A DNA stretch of 32,842 nt from Rhodospirillales bacterium (GCA_007694935.1 REES01000044.1:1-32842); one strand, 5' to 3'. Positions 9,817-18,611 are shown, counted from the first letter of the stretch. Program-made: numbers and translations. The notes: a model not told the origin generated them from the sequence alone.

Positions 9817-10626
9817 ATGACGGCAACGGGCGATCGGTCCAAGACAGCTCCCTTGCGGCCGGGATCGAACGATATCGGGGCCCGTCTTGATGCCCTGTCG
9901 CGGTTCCTGGTGCCGCACATGCTGCTGATCGCGGCATCGCTGCTGGTGCTGGCGATGGTGATCATCGTCATTGTCCGGCTGTGGGACCAATCCCCGGCGA
10001 ACACCCAGGAAGCCGTCCGCGGCACCCTCGAGCTGCTGTACTTCCTGGCCGGGGCTGGCCTGGTGGTCACGGCGGCCCTGGCTCTCAGGTTCGCCAAGGC
10101 GCAGGTGCGGCAAGCCCAGGACGATCATCGCTTGGCCACCCGCGCCCACCAAGCCAGCGTCTTTCTCGACATCGAAAAGCGCTGGGGATCGCCGGAGACT
10201 GCCGAGAGCCGCAAGCTGGTGGCCGGACTCCGCGAGAACCTGGGGCGCCAGTATCAAGGGCGTGAACAGGAGTGGGGCAGGATCGTCGACGATCAGTTGA
10301 CGGCACTGCGGCATGATCCGCACGCAGTCACGCAGTACTTCGCCATCATGGAGGTGTTCTTCTTTCTGGAATCTCTCGGGCTGATGGCGCGGCCGCACCG
10401 GAACTACCTGCCGATGCGCGACGTGATGGCGCTGATCGAGCCCGCGCTCAGGACCTACGACCCGCTATTCAGAGCTCACCTGGAAGGACGGTTCGATGCA
10501 TGGAAGCAGAACGCTCTGTCGGAAGCGGACCGCGCCGGTGCATCCCCAGCCACCCACGAGGAGGGCACCTTCGCCAATGCGCTGTATCTGCTGGATATCG
10601 CAACGAGACGCCAGCCTGCGCCGTGA
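9817..10626 (+). CDS. Two-helix membrane protein, function unknown
   Basis: This 269-residue protein has two predicted transmembrane helices (about 33-54 and 72-92). They are followed by a charged, helical cytoplasmic part of about 170 residues containing RFAKAQVRQAQDDHRLATRAHQASVFLDIEKRW. This layout resembles DUF4760-like proteins, which have no defined function; the family link is tentative. It starts three bases after the parE stop, so it is probably co-transcribed with parE, although nothing links it to topoisomerase activity. The segment TQYFAIMEVFFFLESLGLM may pack against the membrane or form an oligomer interface. Confidence 0.75.
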   Translation: MTATGDRSKTAPLRPGSNDIGARLDALSRFLVPHMLLIAASLLVLAMVIIVIVRLWDQSPANTQEAVRGTLELLYFLAGAGLVVTAALALRFAKAQVRQAQDDHRLATRAHQASVFLDIEKRWGSPETAESRKLVAGLRENLGRQYQGREQEWGRIVDDQLTALRHDPHAVTQYFAIMEVFFFLESLGLMARPHRNYLPMRDVMALIEPALRTYDPLFRAHLEGRFDAWKQNALSEADRAGASPATHEEGTFANALYLLDIATRRQPAP

Positions 10627-10866
10627 CGACACGCCCCGTCAGATGTTAGGCCAGCCTCGGGTCATCGTTGCCACTCCTGTTACGCAGCCCGACGTTGTCG
10701 CAACGAGCCGGTGCGTCGCTGTCGCCCATTTTGGCCCGTCGGGTCGCCTTGTCAATGACCTGCCGGCGGCCGGCGCGGCGTCCTCACGCGGGGTTGAGTT
10801 GCGCCACCCCCGTCCTGCTCCGACATTCTTGGGGGCAGGTCGCGAACGGATCGGAAGGAGCACGTC

Positions 10867-11433
10867 ATGAATCGCAAGTCCACCGCGATCACCGCCGCCA
10901 TTGCCGCCGTCGTACTGGCCGGCTGCACCCAGGCGGTGCGAATGCAAAGCGCCACCGATTCCGTCGTTGATACCGGTATCCGCAGCAACTTCGCCTATGC
11001 CGCCGGCATCGGCGAGATGAACACGGTGATCATCGGCAACCCCTTCGACCTGCCGGCGGCGCAGGTCCAACAGACCGTGCTCGGTGCCATGCAGGGCAAC
11101 CATTTCGGCCCCCGGACCCGTTTCACCACCGAGCCTTCGGAGCGCGCCCGCAGCGACTATCGTATCGTCGTGGTGTTCGATTTTCCCATCGGCGTGCCGC
11201 AGCACCGGGTTTGTGGCCCGACCGAAGACATGCCCCAGGCAGCCGGCGGCAGCCGGCTCGGTATGACCACCGTGTTCTGCTGGCGCGACCAGGTGATTTC
11301 CTGGGTGAATGCGGATACCGCGCGGCCGGCCTCTCCGGACGATAGGGCGTTCCGCACCCTGGTGGCCAACTCCATGTGGAACCTGCTGCCGACCCAGGAC
11401 CATATGTCCAGCCGCGACGACACGTGGATGTGA
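10867..11433 (+). CDS. Putative lipoprotein
   Basis: This 188-residue protein has a short basic N-terminus (MNRK), a hydrophobic stretch and the lipobox VLAGC with Cys20, so it should be exported, processed by signal peptidase II and lipid-anchored. The mature part contains two Cys residues in the C-terminal half (RVCGPTED and TVFCWRD) that could form a disulfide. No family with a known function is recognised. A good ribosome site (GGAAGGAG) precedes ATG 10867. A 240-bp gap before it suggests its own promoter. It converges with argC, with 39 bases between the stops. Confidence 0.85.
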   Translation: MNRKSTAITAAIAAVVLAGCTQAVRMQSATDSVVDTGIRSNFAYAAGIGEMNTVIIGNPFDLPAAQVQQTVLGAMQGNHFGPRTRFTTEPSERARSDYRIVVVFDFPIGVPQHRVCGPTEDMPQAAGGSRLGMTTVFCWRDQVISWVNADTARPASPDDRAFRTLVANSMWNLLPTQDHMSSRDDTWM

Positions 11434-11472
11434 GCCGATCCGCGATCACCGCACCGGTCGGCGGCTCATCGC

Positions 11473-12531
11473 TCAGGGGAACAGGGGCGGTTGGGTCAAG
11501 CCCGCCGATTCGGGCATGCCGAAGGCGACGTTGAAGTTCTGCACCGCCTGGCCGGCCGCACCCTTCACCAAGTTGTCGATCACCGACAGGATGATGACCC
11601 GCCCCGGCACCCGGTCATCGACCACTCCGATCAGGCAGTGGTTGGAACCGCGGACGTGCCGGGTGGCCGGCACCTGCCCTTCCGGCAGCACCCGGACGAA
11701 AGGCTCGCCCGCGTAGCGATCGGCAAGATGGCGGCGAAGATCCCCCGCCCCGGCTCCGCCCGTGGGCCGGACGTAGATGGTCGACAGAATGCCCCGGTTC
11801 ATCGGGATCAGGTGCGGCGTGAAGGTGACGCGAACATCCCGGCCGGCCGCGGCACCCAGCTCCTGCTCCAGCTCCGACAGGTGGCGGTGGTTGGCGAGCC
11901 CATAGGCGTGCACCCCTTCCGCGACCTCGGCAAACAGGGACGCCTCCTTGAGGGCACGCCCGGCCCCGCTGACACCGGACTTCGAATCGATGATGATGTC
12001 GGCCGGGTCGATCCGGCCGGCCTTCACCAGCGGCACCAGCGGCAGCAGCGCCGAGGTGGGATAGCAACCGGGACAGGCGATCAGGCGGGCGGCGGCGATC
12101 CGGTCCCGGGCCAGTTCCGTCAGGCCATAGACGGCCTGCTTCTGCAGAGCCGGTGCCCGGTGCGGCTGACCGTACCAGGCGGCATAGGCGTCGGTGTCGG
12201 AGAGCCGGAAGTCGGCCGACAGATCAATCACCCGCACTGAGGAGGGAATCGCCGCGACCACCTCCTGGGTGGTGCCGTGCGGCAGGCCACAGAAAGCCGC
12301 ATCCACCCCGTCCCAGGCAACTCCGGCCACATCGGTCAGCGTCGGCAGGCGGTGGACGTCAGCAGCGGCAGCGAGGTGCGGGAACACCGCGCCCAACCCC
12401 TGGCCGGCCTTGCGATCGGCCGTGAGCGCCACGACCTCTGCCGTCGGATGACCGGTCAGAAGGCGGACCAGCTCGGCGCCGGTGTAGCCACTGGCGCCAA
12501 CAATGGCAACGCGAAGGCGGCGATCGGTCAT
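11473..12531 (-). CDS. argC: N-acetyl-gamma-glutamyl-phosphate reductase
   Basis: This 352-residue NADPH-dependent enzyme carries out the third step of arginine biosynthesis, reducing N-acetylglutamyl phosphate to the semialdehyde. The nucleotide-binding GASGYTGAELVRLL is at 12-25, and the catalytic Cys156 lies in CPGCYPTS. The downstream SGVSGAGR and HRHLSELEQEL segments are typical of type 1 ArgC. It lies 81 bases downstream of rpsI on the same strand, an arrangement common in alphaproteobacteria, so it may be read from the ribosomal protein promoter. ATG 12531 gives the expected start directly before the Rossmann fold. Confidence 0.96.
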   Translation of the reverse strand: MTDRRLRVAIVGASGYTGAELVRLLTGHPTAEVVALTADRKAGQGLGAVFPHLAAAADVHRLPTLTDVAGVAWDGVDAAFCGLPHGTTQEVVAAIPSSVRVIDLSADFRLSDTDAYAAWYGQPHRAPALQKQAVYGLTELARDRIAAARLIACPGCYPTSALLPLVPLVKAGRIDPADIIIDSKSGVSGAGRALKEASLFAEVAEGVHAYGLANHRHLSELEQELGAAAGRDVRVTFTPHLIPMNRGILSTIYVRPTGGAGAGDLRRHLADRYAGEPFVRVLPEGQVPATRHVRGSNHCLIGVVDDRVPGRVIILSVIDNLVKGAAGQAVQNFNVAFGMPESAGLTQPPLFP

Positions 12532-12612
12532 CGCAGGCGGCCTCCCGGTGTGGGGGAACCCGATGCCGGACGCAGGATCGGCAGCAGCACCGACCCGAGG
12601 CGCCGGGCCCGG

Positions 12613-13098
12613 TCAGCGTTTGGAGAACTGGAAGCTGCGCCTGGCCTTGCGCTTGCCGTACTTCTTTCGCTCCACCACCCGAGAATCGCGGGTGAGGAAG
12701 CCGACGGTCTTCAAGGGGCCGCGCAGAGCGGGCTCGTAAAACGTGAGCGCCCGGCTGATGCCGTGGCGGACCGCCCCGGCCTGTCCCGACAGACCGCCCC
12801 CCTTCACCGAGCACACCACGTCGAACTCGCCGACCCGGTTTGCCACCGCGAATGGCTGGGCCAGGATCATCTGGAGGGTCGGGCGGGCGAAGAACCTGGC
12901 AGCATCGCGGCCGTTGACGGTGATCTTGCCGGAGCCGCGCCTGAGCCACACCCGGGCAACCGCGTCCTTGCGCTTGCCGGTGGCATAGGCACGGCCGAGC
13001 GCATCGATCCGCGGCTGCGGCAGCGCTTCGCCGCCCGCCGCGGGCATGCCCTGACCGAGTTGCTTGAGATCCTCGAGACTTCTGGTCGGTTCGGCCAT
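12613..13098 (-). CDS. rpsI: 30S ribosomal protein S9
   Basis: This 161-residue protein is ribosomal protein S9 (uS9) of the small-subunit head. The core begins at about residue 39 with [20 protein letters not shown] and includes [16 protein letters not shown]. It ends with the conserved C-terminal [17 protein letters not shown], whose last Arg reaches the P-site tRNA. The 35-residue N-terminal extension is longer than in E. coli, as is usual in alphaproteobacteria. It starts seven bases after the rplM stop, forming the standard rplM-rpsI operon. Confidence 0.97.
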   Translation of the reverse strand: MAEPTRSLEDLKQLGQGMPAAGGEALPQPRIDALGRAYATGKRKDAVARVWLRRGSGKITVNGRDAARFFARPTLQMILAQPFAVANRVGEFDVVCSVKGGGLSGQAGAVRHGISRALTFYEPALRGPLKTVGFLTRDSRVVERKKYGKRKARRSFQFSKR

Positions 13099-13105
13099 GG
13101 TTGCT

Positions 13106-13567
13106 CTACTGCCGCTTGTTCTTGGGGTTGAGCGCCGCCACGTCCAGCGGTTCCGGCTTCTGGGCGGCGTGGGGATGGTCGGGCCCGCGGTAGACCTTGA
13201 GCTTGCGCATTACCTGCCGGCCGAGCGGGTTGCGGGGGATCATCCGCTCGACGGCCTTGATGACCACCCTCTCCGGGAAACGGCCTTCCAGGATCTGCCC
13301 CATGCTGCGGCTCTTGATCCCGCCCGGGTAGCCGGTGTGCCAGTAGAACCGCTCCTGCTCCCGCTTGCGCCCGGTCAGGCGAACCTTGCCCGCATTGATC
13401 ACGATCACGTGGTCGCCGCAGTCGAGGTGCGGCGTATACATCGGCTTGTGCTTGCCGCGGAGGCGGGTTGCCACAATGGCGGCGAGCCGGCCGAGAATCA
13501 CGTCCTCGGCATCGATCACGTACCACTGGCGTCGGATATCGGAGAGCTTGGCGGAGTAGGTGGCCAT
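13106..13567 (-). CDS. rplM: 50S ribosomal protein L13
   Basis: This 153-residue protein is ribosomal protein L13 (uL13), an early assembly protein of the large subunit. Recognisable segments are [42 protein letters not shown] and [21 protein letters not shown] 13567 is chosen because it gives [11 protein letters not shown], the usual alphaproteobacterial start; an in-frame GTG nine bases upstream is less likely. It is the first gene of the minus-strand rplM-rpsI-argC group, so the operon promoter should lie between 13568 and about 13750, but none is clear. Confidence 0.97.
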   Translation of the reverse strand: MATYSAKLSDIRRQWYVIDAEDVILGRLAAIVATRLRGKHKPMYTPHLDCGDHVIVINAGKVRLTGRKREQERFYWHTGYPGGIKSRSMGQILEGRFPERVVIKAVERMIPRNPLGRQVMRKLKVYRGPDHPHAAQKPEPLDVAALNPKNKRQ

Positions 13568-13988
13568 TGTCGACACGGCAGCGTTGTTCCGGAATCAATG
13601 AAAAGTGGCCCGCCAGCCATGGCCCGCGGGCTTGCAAGGGCCGTGACTATGCCATAGCCGAACGGCATGTCAACGCCGTTCCTTCGGCCCTTGTCGCTTG
13701 CACCGGATGCGGGCGGGGATTGGCGCGCCGGGACGGTGAGGGTCGCCGGTTAGGGCGCGGTCGTGCCCACAAGGGAGTCATGGGTCGCCCCCTCACCTAA
13801 CCTCTCCCCCTCCGGGGGAGAGGAGCTCTTTGGGCCCCCTCCCCGGCCCCTGTCCTTCCCTGACTTGGCCGGGCCCGGCCCGGCCATGGACCGTGGACGG
13901 CGGCGGGTGAGGCCAGCGGCTCTTGGCGGCGGTTCGCCAGGGCGCTAAAGTTGCTACCTGAGTTATAACACTGACGCGGACACAAACC
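13568..13988. other. Intergenic region between rplM and the toxin-antitoxin pair
   Basis: About 420 bp without a supported gene. It should contain the divergent promoters of rplM (minus) and of the AbrB-like antitoxin (plus). A GC-rich hairpin repeat is at 13801-13823. The palindrome GTTATAAC at 13962-13969, about 20 bases before the antitoxin start, could serve as a -10 element or as an autoregulatory operator. The rest shows only low-complexity C-rich and G-rich runs. Confidence 0.5.
13801..13823. repeat. Short GC-rich palindromic intergenic repeat
   Basis: A perfect 10-bp stem (CCTCTCCCCC with GGGGGAGAGG) around a TCC loop. Elements of this form, often next to CCCTCACC runs as here, are common dispersed intergenic repeats in GC-rich proteobacterial genomes. 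No second copy is present in this window, so the repeat status is from general knowledge rather than seen here. It could also weaken transcription as a hairpin. Confidence 0.55.
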
Positions 13989-14213
13989 ATGATCGAACTC
14001 AAGATCCGCAAGGTCGGCAATTCCTTAGGCGTCGTAATCCCCCGCGAGGCGCTGGACCGGCTCGGGCTGAAGGAGGGCGAGCGCGCCTTCCTGACCGAGG
14101 CCCCGGACGGTTATCGCATCACCCCCTACGACCCCGAGTTCGAGCGCCAGATGGCGCTCGCCGAGGAGGGCATGGCCGCCTACCGCAACACGTTACGCGC
14201 TCTTGCGAAGTAG
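13989..14213 (+). CDS. AbrB/MazE-like antitoxin, Doc partner
   Basis: This 74-residue protein has the swapped-hairpin AbrB DNA-binding fold at its N-terminus: LKIRKVGNSLGVVIPREALDRLGLKEGE. Its C-terminal tail (about 40-74) is acidic then basic and would bind and neutralise the toxin. It fits the addiction module antidote family that accompanies Doc toxins, replacing the classical Phd antitoxin. It lies nine bases upstream of the doc-like gene on the same strand, so the two are one operon. Such antitoxins usually autorepress; the palindrome at 13962-13969 is a possible operator. The start is clear from the compact fold. Confidence 0.9.
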   Translation: MIELKIRKVGNSLGVVIPREALDRLGLKEGERAFLTEAPDGYRITPYDPEFERQMALAEEGMAAYRNTLRALAK

Positions 14214-14222
14214 GGAGATCCG

Positions 14223-14615
14223 ATGGCGAGAGACGTGGTCTGGATTGAGCGCGCCGTGGTTCTGGCCCTGCATGAGCGCTTGCTGGTGGTGCACGGCGGG
14301 CCTCCGGGCGTCCGCGACCAGGGGCTGCTGGACTCCGCCCTGGCCCGGCCGCGGCATCTCGCCACCTATGGCACTCCAGACGTGTGCGCACTTGCGGCCG
14401 CCTACGCCGCCGGCATCGTTCGCAACCACCCTTTCGTCGATGGCAACAAGCGCACCGCCTTCATGGCCGCCTATGTGTTTCTGAGCCGGAACGGCCGCCG
14501 CCTCACCGCGCCTGAGGACGCTGCCACCCAAGCGATGCTGGCGCTTGCCGCCGCGGACCTGGAAGAAGGCGAGTTCGCCCGGTGGCTGCGCGGCAATACA
14601 GAGCCCCGCCGATGA
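14223..14615 (+). CDS. Doc/Fic-family toxin
   Basis: This 130-residue protein is a Doc-type member of the Fic superfamily. The signature HPFVDGNKR at 69-77 matches HXFX(D/E)GNKR, with His69 as the catalytic base and the GNKR anion-binding loop. Classical P1 Doc phosphorylates EF-Tu to stop translation, whereas most Fic enzymes AMPylate targets. The intact glycine in this loop leaves the reaction open, although size and genetic context favour Doc. The N-terminal VVLALHERLLVVHGGPPGVRD is typical of the Doc subfamily. It is preceded by GGGAG and coupled to the antitoxin gene nine bases upstream. Confidence 0.9.
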   Translation: MARDVVWIERAVVLALHERLLVVHGGPPGVRDQGLLDSALARPRHLATYGTPDVCALAAAYAAGIVRNHPFVDGNKRTAFMAAYVFLSRNGRRLTAPEDAATQAMLALAAADLEEGEFARWLRGNTEPRR

Positions 14616-14828
14616 GCGCCGGCGGGCCGCCGGCCCCTCCGTCCCGCCCACAACTGCAAGAACGCCCCCTTGTCCAGGTCAGGGTTTGGCATCGCACCGG
14701 ATCCGGGATTCCGCTATGGTGGAGCGGCAGGTAACCGGGCGGTCAAGACCCGGCGAGGTTGTACATGCCCGCGCGCTGCCGCCGATCCGCGGGCGGCAGC
14801 CGTGGCCAAACCAGGGAACGTCACCACC

Positions 14829-15323
14829 ATGACTGCGATTCAATGGACACAGGACATGAGCGTCGGGGTCCAATCCCTTGATTCGGATCACCAACGGCTG
14901 CTTGGCTTGCTGAATGAACTGGACCTGTCGATCGCCACCGGCACCGGGGGCGAGGAGATCGCGAGTGTGCTCGATCGGCTGACCCACTACGTCACCGAGC
15001 ACTTCGGCCGTGAAGAGGCGCTGATGCGCGCTGTCGGCTATCCGGACGTCGACAGCCACATCCGGGCCCACGGGGTCCTGACAGGCCAAGTCCGGGACAT
15101 CACGCAGCGCCACCGGACCAACCCGGAAGCGATCCGCGAACGCGCCGTGATGGGATTCTTGGTGAGCTGGCTTACCACCCATATCATGGGCCGGGACAAG
15201 CTGTATTCGCCATTCCTTGGCAGCAGGCCCGCGGCAATCGCCGAGGCCGAAGCGGCGTTCGATTGTGGGACGGATGAGGCGGAAGCGTTGCGGCAGTCTC
15301 TCGCCGGTTCCGAGACGCCCTAA
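14829..15323 (+). CDS. Bacteriohemerythrin
   Basis: This 164-residue protein is a hemerythrin-like non-haem diiron protein that binds O2, or possibly acts as an iron or redox store. All seven expected ligands are visible: His21 (DSDHQRL), His58 and Glu62 (EHFGREE), His77 and His81 (DSHIRAHG), and His118 and Asp123 (THIMGRD). The start WTQDMSVGVQSLDSDH is canonical. ATG 14829 is chosen because it places this start directly at the N-terminus; the frame stays open upstream without homology. The 40-residue tail beyond the last ligand is alanine- and glutamate-rich. Its stop overlaps that of the convergent thioesterase gene by four bases. Confidence 0.93.
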   Translation: MTAIQWTQDMSVGVQSLDSDHQRLLGLLNELDLSIATGTGGEEIASVLDRLTHYVTEHFGREEALMRAVGYPDVDSHIRAHGVLTGQVRDITQRHRTNPEAIRERAVMGFLVSWLTTHIMGRDKLYSPFLGSRPAAIAEAEAAFDCGTDEAEALRQSLAGSETP

Positions 15324-15760
15324 CCGCCGGGAGCGGCCGCCGGCGGGATCGGCGGGATCGAGTAGGTGCCGGTGGCATGCGCAACCGGCTCCGGATGGCC
15401 TTCCGAATGAACGGTGACCTCCATGACCACGAGTCGCTTGCCGAGTTTCAGCAACCGCCCTTCGGCGAGGAGCGCCGCAGGACTGGGGCGGAACAAGAAA
15501 TTGATGGAGAAGTTGGTGGTGACCGCCAGCTTGACCTCGCCGATCTTGGAAAGCGCCACCGCGTACATGCAGGCGTCCGCCAGCGCCATGATCACCGGTC
15601 CGGCGATGGTGCCCCCGGGACGCAGCATATTGGGGCGGTACGGCAGACGCAGCACCGCGGCACCGTCGCCGATGACGTCCGTCCGCATGCCCATCTCGGC
15701 CGCGAACGGCACCTCGTCCCGCATGATCTGGTCGAACTCGGCCACCGTGATCCGCGGCAC
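15320..15760 (-). CDS. PaaI-like hotdog thioesterase
   Basis: This 146-residue protein has the hotdog fold of the PaaI/YigI thioesterase group, which hydrolyses acyl-CoA thioesters. The core helix region reads RPGGTIAGPVIMALADACMYAVALSKIG, and the strand TTNFSINFLFRPSP is typical. The LADACM aspartate is at the usual catalytic position. The start is a GTG at 15760 with an AAGGG site upstream. It is divergent from the crotonase-like gene at 15891, and its end overlaps the hemerythrin stop. The substrate is unknown; a role in acyl-CoA turnover alongside its divergent neighbour is inference. Confidence 0.88.
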   Translation of the reverse strand: MPRITVAEFDQIMRDEVPFAAEMGMRTDVIGDGAAVLRLPYRPNMLRPGGTIAGPVIMALADACMYAVALSKIGEVKLAVTTNFSINFLFRPSPAALLAEGRLLKLGKRLVVMEVTVHSEGHPEPVAHATGTYSIPPIPPAAAPGG

Positions 15761-15890
15761 TGCGGGTGCCCTTTCTTCCAGCGATGGCGGAGATTACTTT
15801 CCCTTTACGTAAACGTCAATCATGCTGATCGGTGATGGACAGCGCTGCCGCCATCCATTCCCGAGCACGCCGGAACAAGGACCCAAGCCC

Positions 15891-16724
15891 ATGAGTGCAG
15901 GCACGACCGCCCCATCCGCAGTGGCCTCGGCGCCCTCGCCGCAGCCGGAACCGCTGGTGCTCCGCCGTGACGCCGACGGCATCGCCACGCTTACCCTTAA
16001 CCGTCCGCAGCAGTTCAACGCCCTGTCGGTGGCCCTGCTGGCCGCGCTTCAGGATGAGCTGGACCGGCTCAAGGACGACGGAGATATCCGGGTGGTGGTG
16101 CTGGCCGGCGCCGGGAAGGCGTTCTCGGCCGGCCACGACCTCAAGGAGATGCGGGAGAATCCGGACCGCCACGCGATCGAGTCGCTGATCGACCGGTGTT
16201 CCCGGGTGATGCTGTCGCTCATCGGACTGCCGCAGCCGGTGATCGCCCGGGTGCACGGCATCGCCACTGCGGCCGGCTGCCAGCTCGTCGCCACCTGCGA
16301 TCTTGCGGTGGCGGTCGACACCGCCCGGTTCGCGGTCTCGGGCGTCAACCTCGGCCTGTTCTGCTCGACCCCGATGGTGCCGCTCACCCGCAATCTGCCG
16401 CGCAAGCAGGCCATGGAGATGCTGCTGACCGGGGACTTCATCGATGCGGCGACGGCGCTGCACTATGGCCTGGTCAACCGGGTGGTGCCGGCGGACCGGC
16501 TCGACGCCACCGTCGGGGAGCTGGCCAGCCGGATCGCGTCGAAGTCGCCGCTTGCCATCGCCCTCGGCAAGCGCCTGTTCTACCGGCAGGTCGAGGCCGG
16601 TATCGAGGCCGCCTATGCCGAGGCGGGCAAGACCATGACTTGCAACATGATGGCGGAGGATGCCCAGGCCGGCATCGACGCCTTCATCGCCAAGCAGCCG
16701 ATGCCCACGTGGACGGGGCGATGA
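15891..16724 (+). CDS. Crotonase-fold protein, ECHDC3-like
   Basis: This 277-residue protein belongs to the enoyl-CoA hydratase/isomerase superfamily. The CoA-binding segment LNRPQQFNALSVALLAALQDEL and the oxyanion-hole region GAGKAFSAGHDLKEM are clear, as is HGIATAAGCQLVATCDLAVAV. At the position where classical hydratases carry catalytic glutamates, this protein has VNLGLFCSTPMVPLTR, as in the ECHDC3 group. Hydratase activity should therefore not be assumed. ATG 15891 has an AAGGA site upstream; an in-frame ATG at 15822 is possible but adds an unlikely Cys/Pro-rich tail. It is followed after 46 bases by the CoA-binding protein gene. Confidence 0.9.
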   Translation: MSAGTTAPSAVASAPSPQPEPLVLRRDADGIATLTLNRPQQFNALSVALLAALQDELDRLKDDGDIRVVVLAGAGKAFSAGHDLKEMRENPDRHAIESLIDRCSRVMLSLIGLPQPVIARVHGIATAAGCQLVATCDLAVAVDTARFAVSGVNLGLFCSTPMVPLTRNLPRKQAMEMLLTGDFIDAATALHYGLVNRVVPADRLDATVGELASRIASKSPLAIALGKRLFYRQVEAGIEAAYAEAGKTMTCNMMAEDAQAGIDAFIAKQPMPTWTGR

Positions 16725-16770
16725 CCCCCTCCCCCAGCTCCCTGAACCGGATGGTAGGCGGGGTGCGGTG

Positions 16771-17283
16771 ATGGCCACCGCAGCCGCCGCGCCGATCCGG
16801 TATGAAGACGGTGACCTCCGCCGCCTCCTGGCGGAGACCCGCACCATCGCCATGGTGGGCGCCTCGCCGACCTGGGTTCGGCCCTCCAACTTCGTGATGA
16901 AGTACCTGCAGGGAAAGGGCTTCCGGGTGATTCCGGTGAACCCGGTGGCGGCCGGATCGAGCATTCTCGGCGAGCCGGTCTACCCCACCCTTTGCGACGT
17001 GCCGGGACCGGTGCAGATGGTCGACATCTTTCGCGCCTCGGATGCCGCCGGCGGGCTGGTGGATGAAGCCATCGCCGAGCAGGAGCGTCTGGGGATCAAG
17101 GTGGTGTGGATGCAGCTCGGCGTCCGCAATGACCAAGCGGCCGAACGTGCCGGCAACGCCGGCCTCGCCGTGGTCATGGACCGCTGCGTCAAGATCGAGT
17201 ACGGCCGCCTGTTCGGGGAGTTGGGATGGTCCGGGGTCAACTCCGGCATCATCTCCGCCAGGCGGCCGCGGCTGCGGCCATGA
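16771..17283 (+). CDS. CoA-binding protein (YccU/CoA_binding_2)
   Basis: This 170-residue protein is a single Rossmann-like CoA-binding domain related to the N-terminal domain of succinyl-CoA synthetase alpha. The glycine-rich start is TIAMVGASPTWVRPSNFVMKYLQGKGFRVIPVNP. The middle has VDIFRASDAAGGLVDEAI, and the conserved end is VVMDRCVKIEYGRL. The family occurs across bacteria, often next to the O-acetylhomoserine sulfhydrylase gene, but has no settled biochemical role. Its stop overlaps the ATG of that gene as ATGA, showing translational coupling. Confidence 0.92.
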   Translation: MATAAAAPIRYEDGDLRRLLAETRTIAMVGASPTWVRPSNFVMKYLQGKGFRVIPVNPVAAGSSILGEPVYPTLCDVPGPVQMVDIFRASDAAGGLVDEAIAEQERLGIKVVWMQLGVRNDQAAERAGNAGLAVVMDRCVKIEYGRLFGELGWSGVNSGIISARRPRLRP

Positions 17284-18611
17284 CCGACCGGCCGGATCCG
17301 GCTAATGCGCCCGATCGCGCCGCCGAGGCCGCCGGCTTCGGCTTCGAGACCCGCTCGATCCATGCCGGTGCCCGGCCCGATCCGGTCACCGGCGCCCGGG
17401 CCACCCCGATCTACCAGACCACCTCCTATGTCTTCGACAGCGTCGACCACGCCGCCGACCTGTTCAACCTGCAGACCTTCGGCTTCATCTACTCGCGCCT
17501 GACCAACCCGACCGTGGCGGTGCTGGAGGAGCGCCTGGCCAGCCTGGAGGGCGGCCGTGCCGCCGTCGCCGCCGCGTCCGGTCATGCCGCCCAGTTCCTG
17601 GCGTTCTTCACGCTGCTGGAACCGGGCGACGAGTTCGTCGCCGCCCGCACCCTTTACGGCGGCTCGGTCACCCAGTTCACCCACAGCTTCTCCAGGCTCG
17701 GCTGGACCTGCCGATTCGTCGATCCCAACGATGCGCCGGCCGTGCGGGCGGCGATCACGCCCCGCTGCAAGGCGATCTTCGTGGAGCAGCTCGCCAATCC
17801 AAGCGGCCTGGTGGTGGACCTGGAACCCCTGGCGGAAATCGCTGCGGCGGCCGGGATTCCCCTGATCGTCGACAACACCATGGCCACGCCTTACCTGTTC
17901 CGCCCGTTCGAGTGGGGGGCGGCGCTGGTCACCCACTCCACCACCAAGTTCCTGGCCGGCCACGGCAACTCGGTGGGCGGGGTGGTGGTGGAATCCGGGC
18001 GCTTCGACTGGGCGGCCGCCGGCAAGTTCCCCGGCCTGACCGAGCCCGATCCGGCCTACCACGGCCTCACCTTCTACGAGACCTTCGGCGACTTCGGCTT
18101 CACCATGCGCGCCCGGGCGGTGGCCCTCCGCGACTTCGGCCCGGCGCTGTCGCCCGCCAATGCGTTCTACACCCTGACCGGAATCGAGACCCTGGCACTA
18201 CGCATGCAGCGCCACGTGGAGAACGCGGAAGCCGTCGCCGGCTTCCTGGAGAGGCACCCGGCGGTGGCCTGGGTGTCCTATGCCGGGCTGCGATCGCACC
18301 CGTCGCACGCGCTGGCCCGGAAGTATCTGCCAAGGGGTTGTGGCGCTGTCTTCACGTTCGGCGTCAAGGGCGGATTCGAAGCGGGCGTCAAGGTGGTCGA
18401 ACGGGTGGAGTTGTTCAGCCACTTGGCCAACGTCGGCGACACCCGCTCGCTGATCATCCATCCCGCCTCCACCACCCACCGCCAGCTTTCCTTGGAACAG
18501 CAGGTGGCGGCCGGCGCCGGGCCCGAGGTGATCCGCCTCTCCGTCGGCATCGAAACCGCGGACGACCTGATCCGGGATCTCGACCAGGCGCTGCGGCCGG
18601 AAGTCCGCTGA
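17280..18611 (+). CDS. metY: O-acetylhomoserine sulfhydrylase
   Basis: This 443-residue PLP enzyme of the Cys/Met metabolism family condenses O-acetylhomoserine with sulfide to homocysteine. It begins FETRSIHAGARPDPVTGARATPIYQTTSY, typical of the MetY type. It has the YSRLTNPT segment and the Schiff-base Lys223 in HSTTKFLAGHGN. The C-terminal IIHPASTTHRQL and RLSVGIETADDLI close the family signature. The chain is longer than that of cystathionine gamma-synthases, supporting O-acetylhomoserine aminocarboxypropyltransferase. It would use sulfide produced by the cys cluster elsewhere in the window. The start overlaps the preceding CoA-binding gene by four bases; it is the last gene of that trio. 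Confidence 0.93.
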   Translation: MTDRPDPANAPDRAAEAAGFGFETRSIHAGARPDPVTGARATPIYQTTSYVFDSVDHAADLFNLQTFGFIYSRLTNPTVAVLEERLASLEGGRAAVAAASGHAAQFLAFFTLLEPGDEFVAARTLYGGSVTQFTHSFSRLGWTCRFVDPNDAPAVRAAITPRCKAIFVEQLANPSGLVVDLEPLAEIAAAAGIPLIVDNTMATPYLFRPFEWGAALVTHSTTKFLAGHGNSVGGVVVESGRFDWAAAGKFPGLTEPDPAYHGLTFYETFGDFGFTMRARAVALRDFGPALSPANAFYTLTGIETLALRMQRHVENAEAVAGFLERHPAVAWVSYAGLRSHPSHALARKYLPRGCGAVFTFGVKGGFEAGVKVVERVELFSHLANVGDTRSLIIHPASTTHRQLSLEQQVAAGAGPEVIRLSVGIETADDLIRDLDQALRPEVR

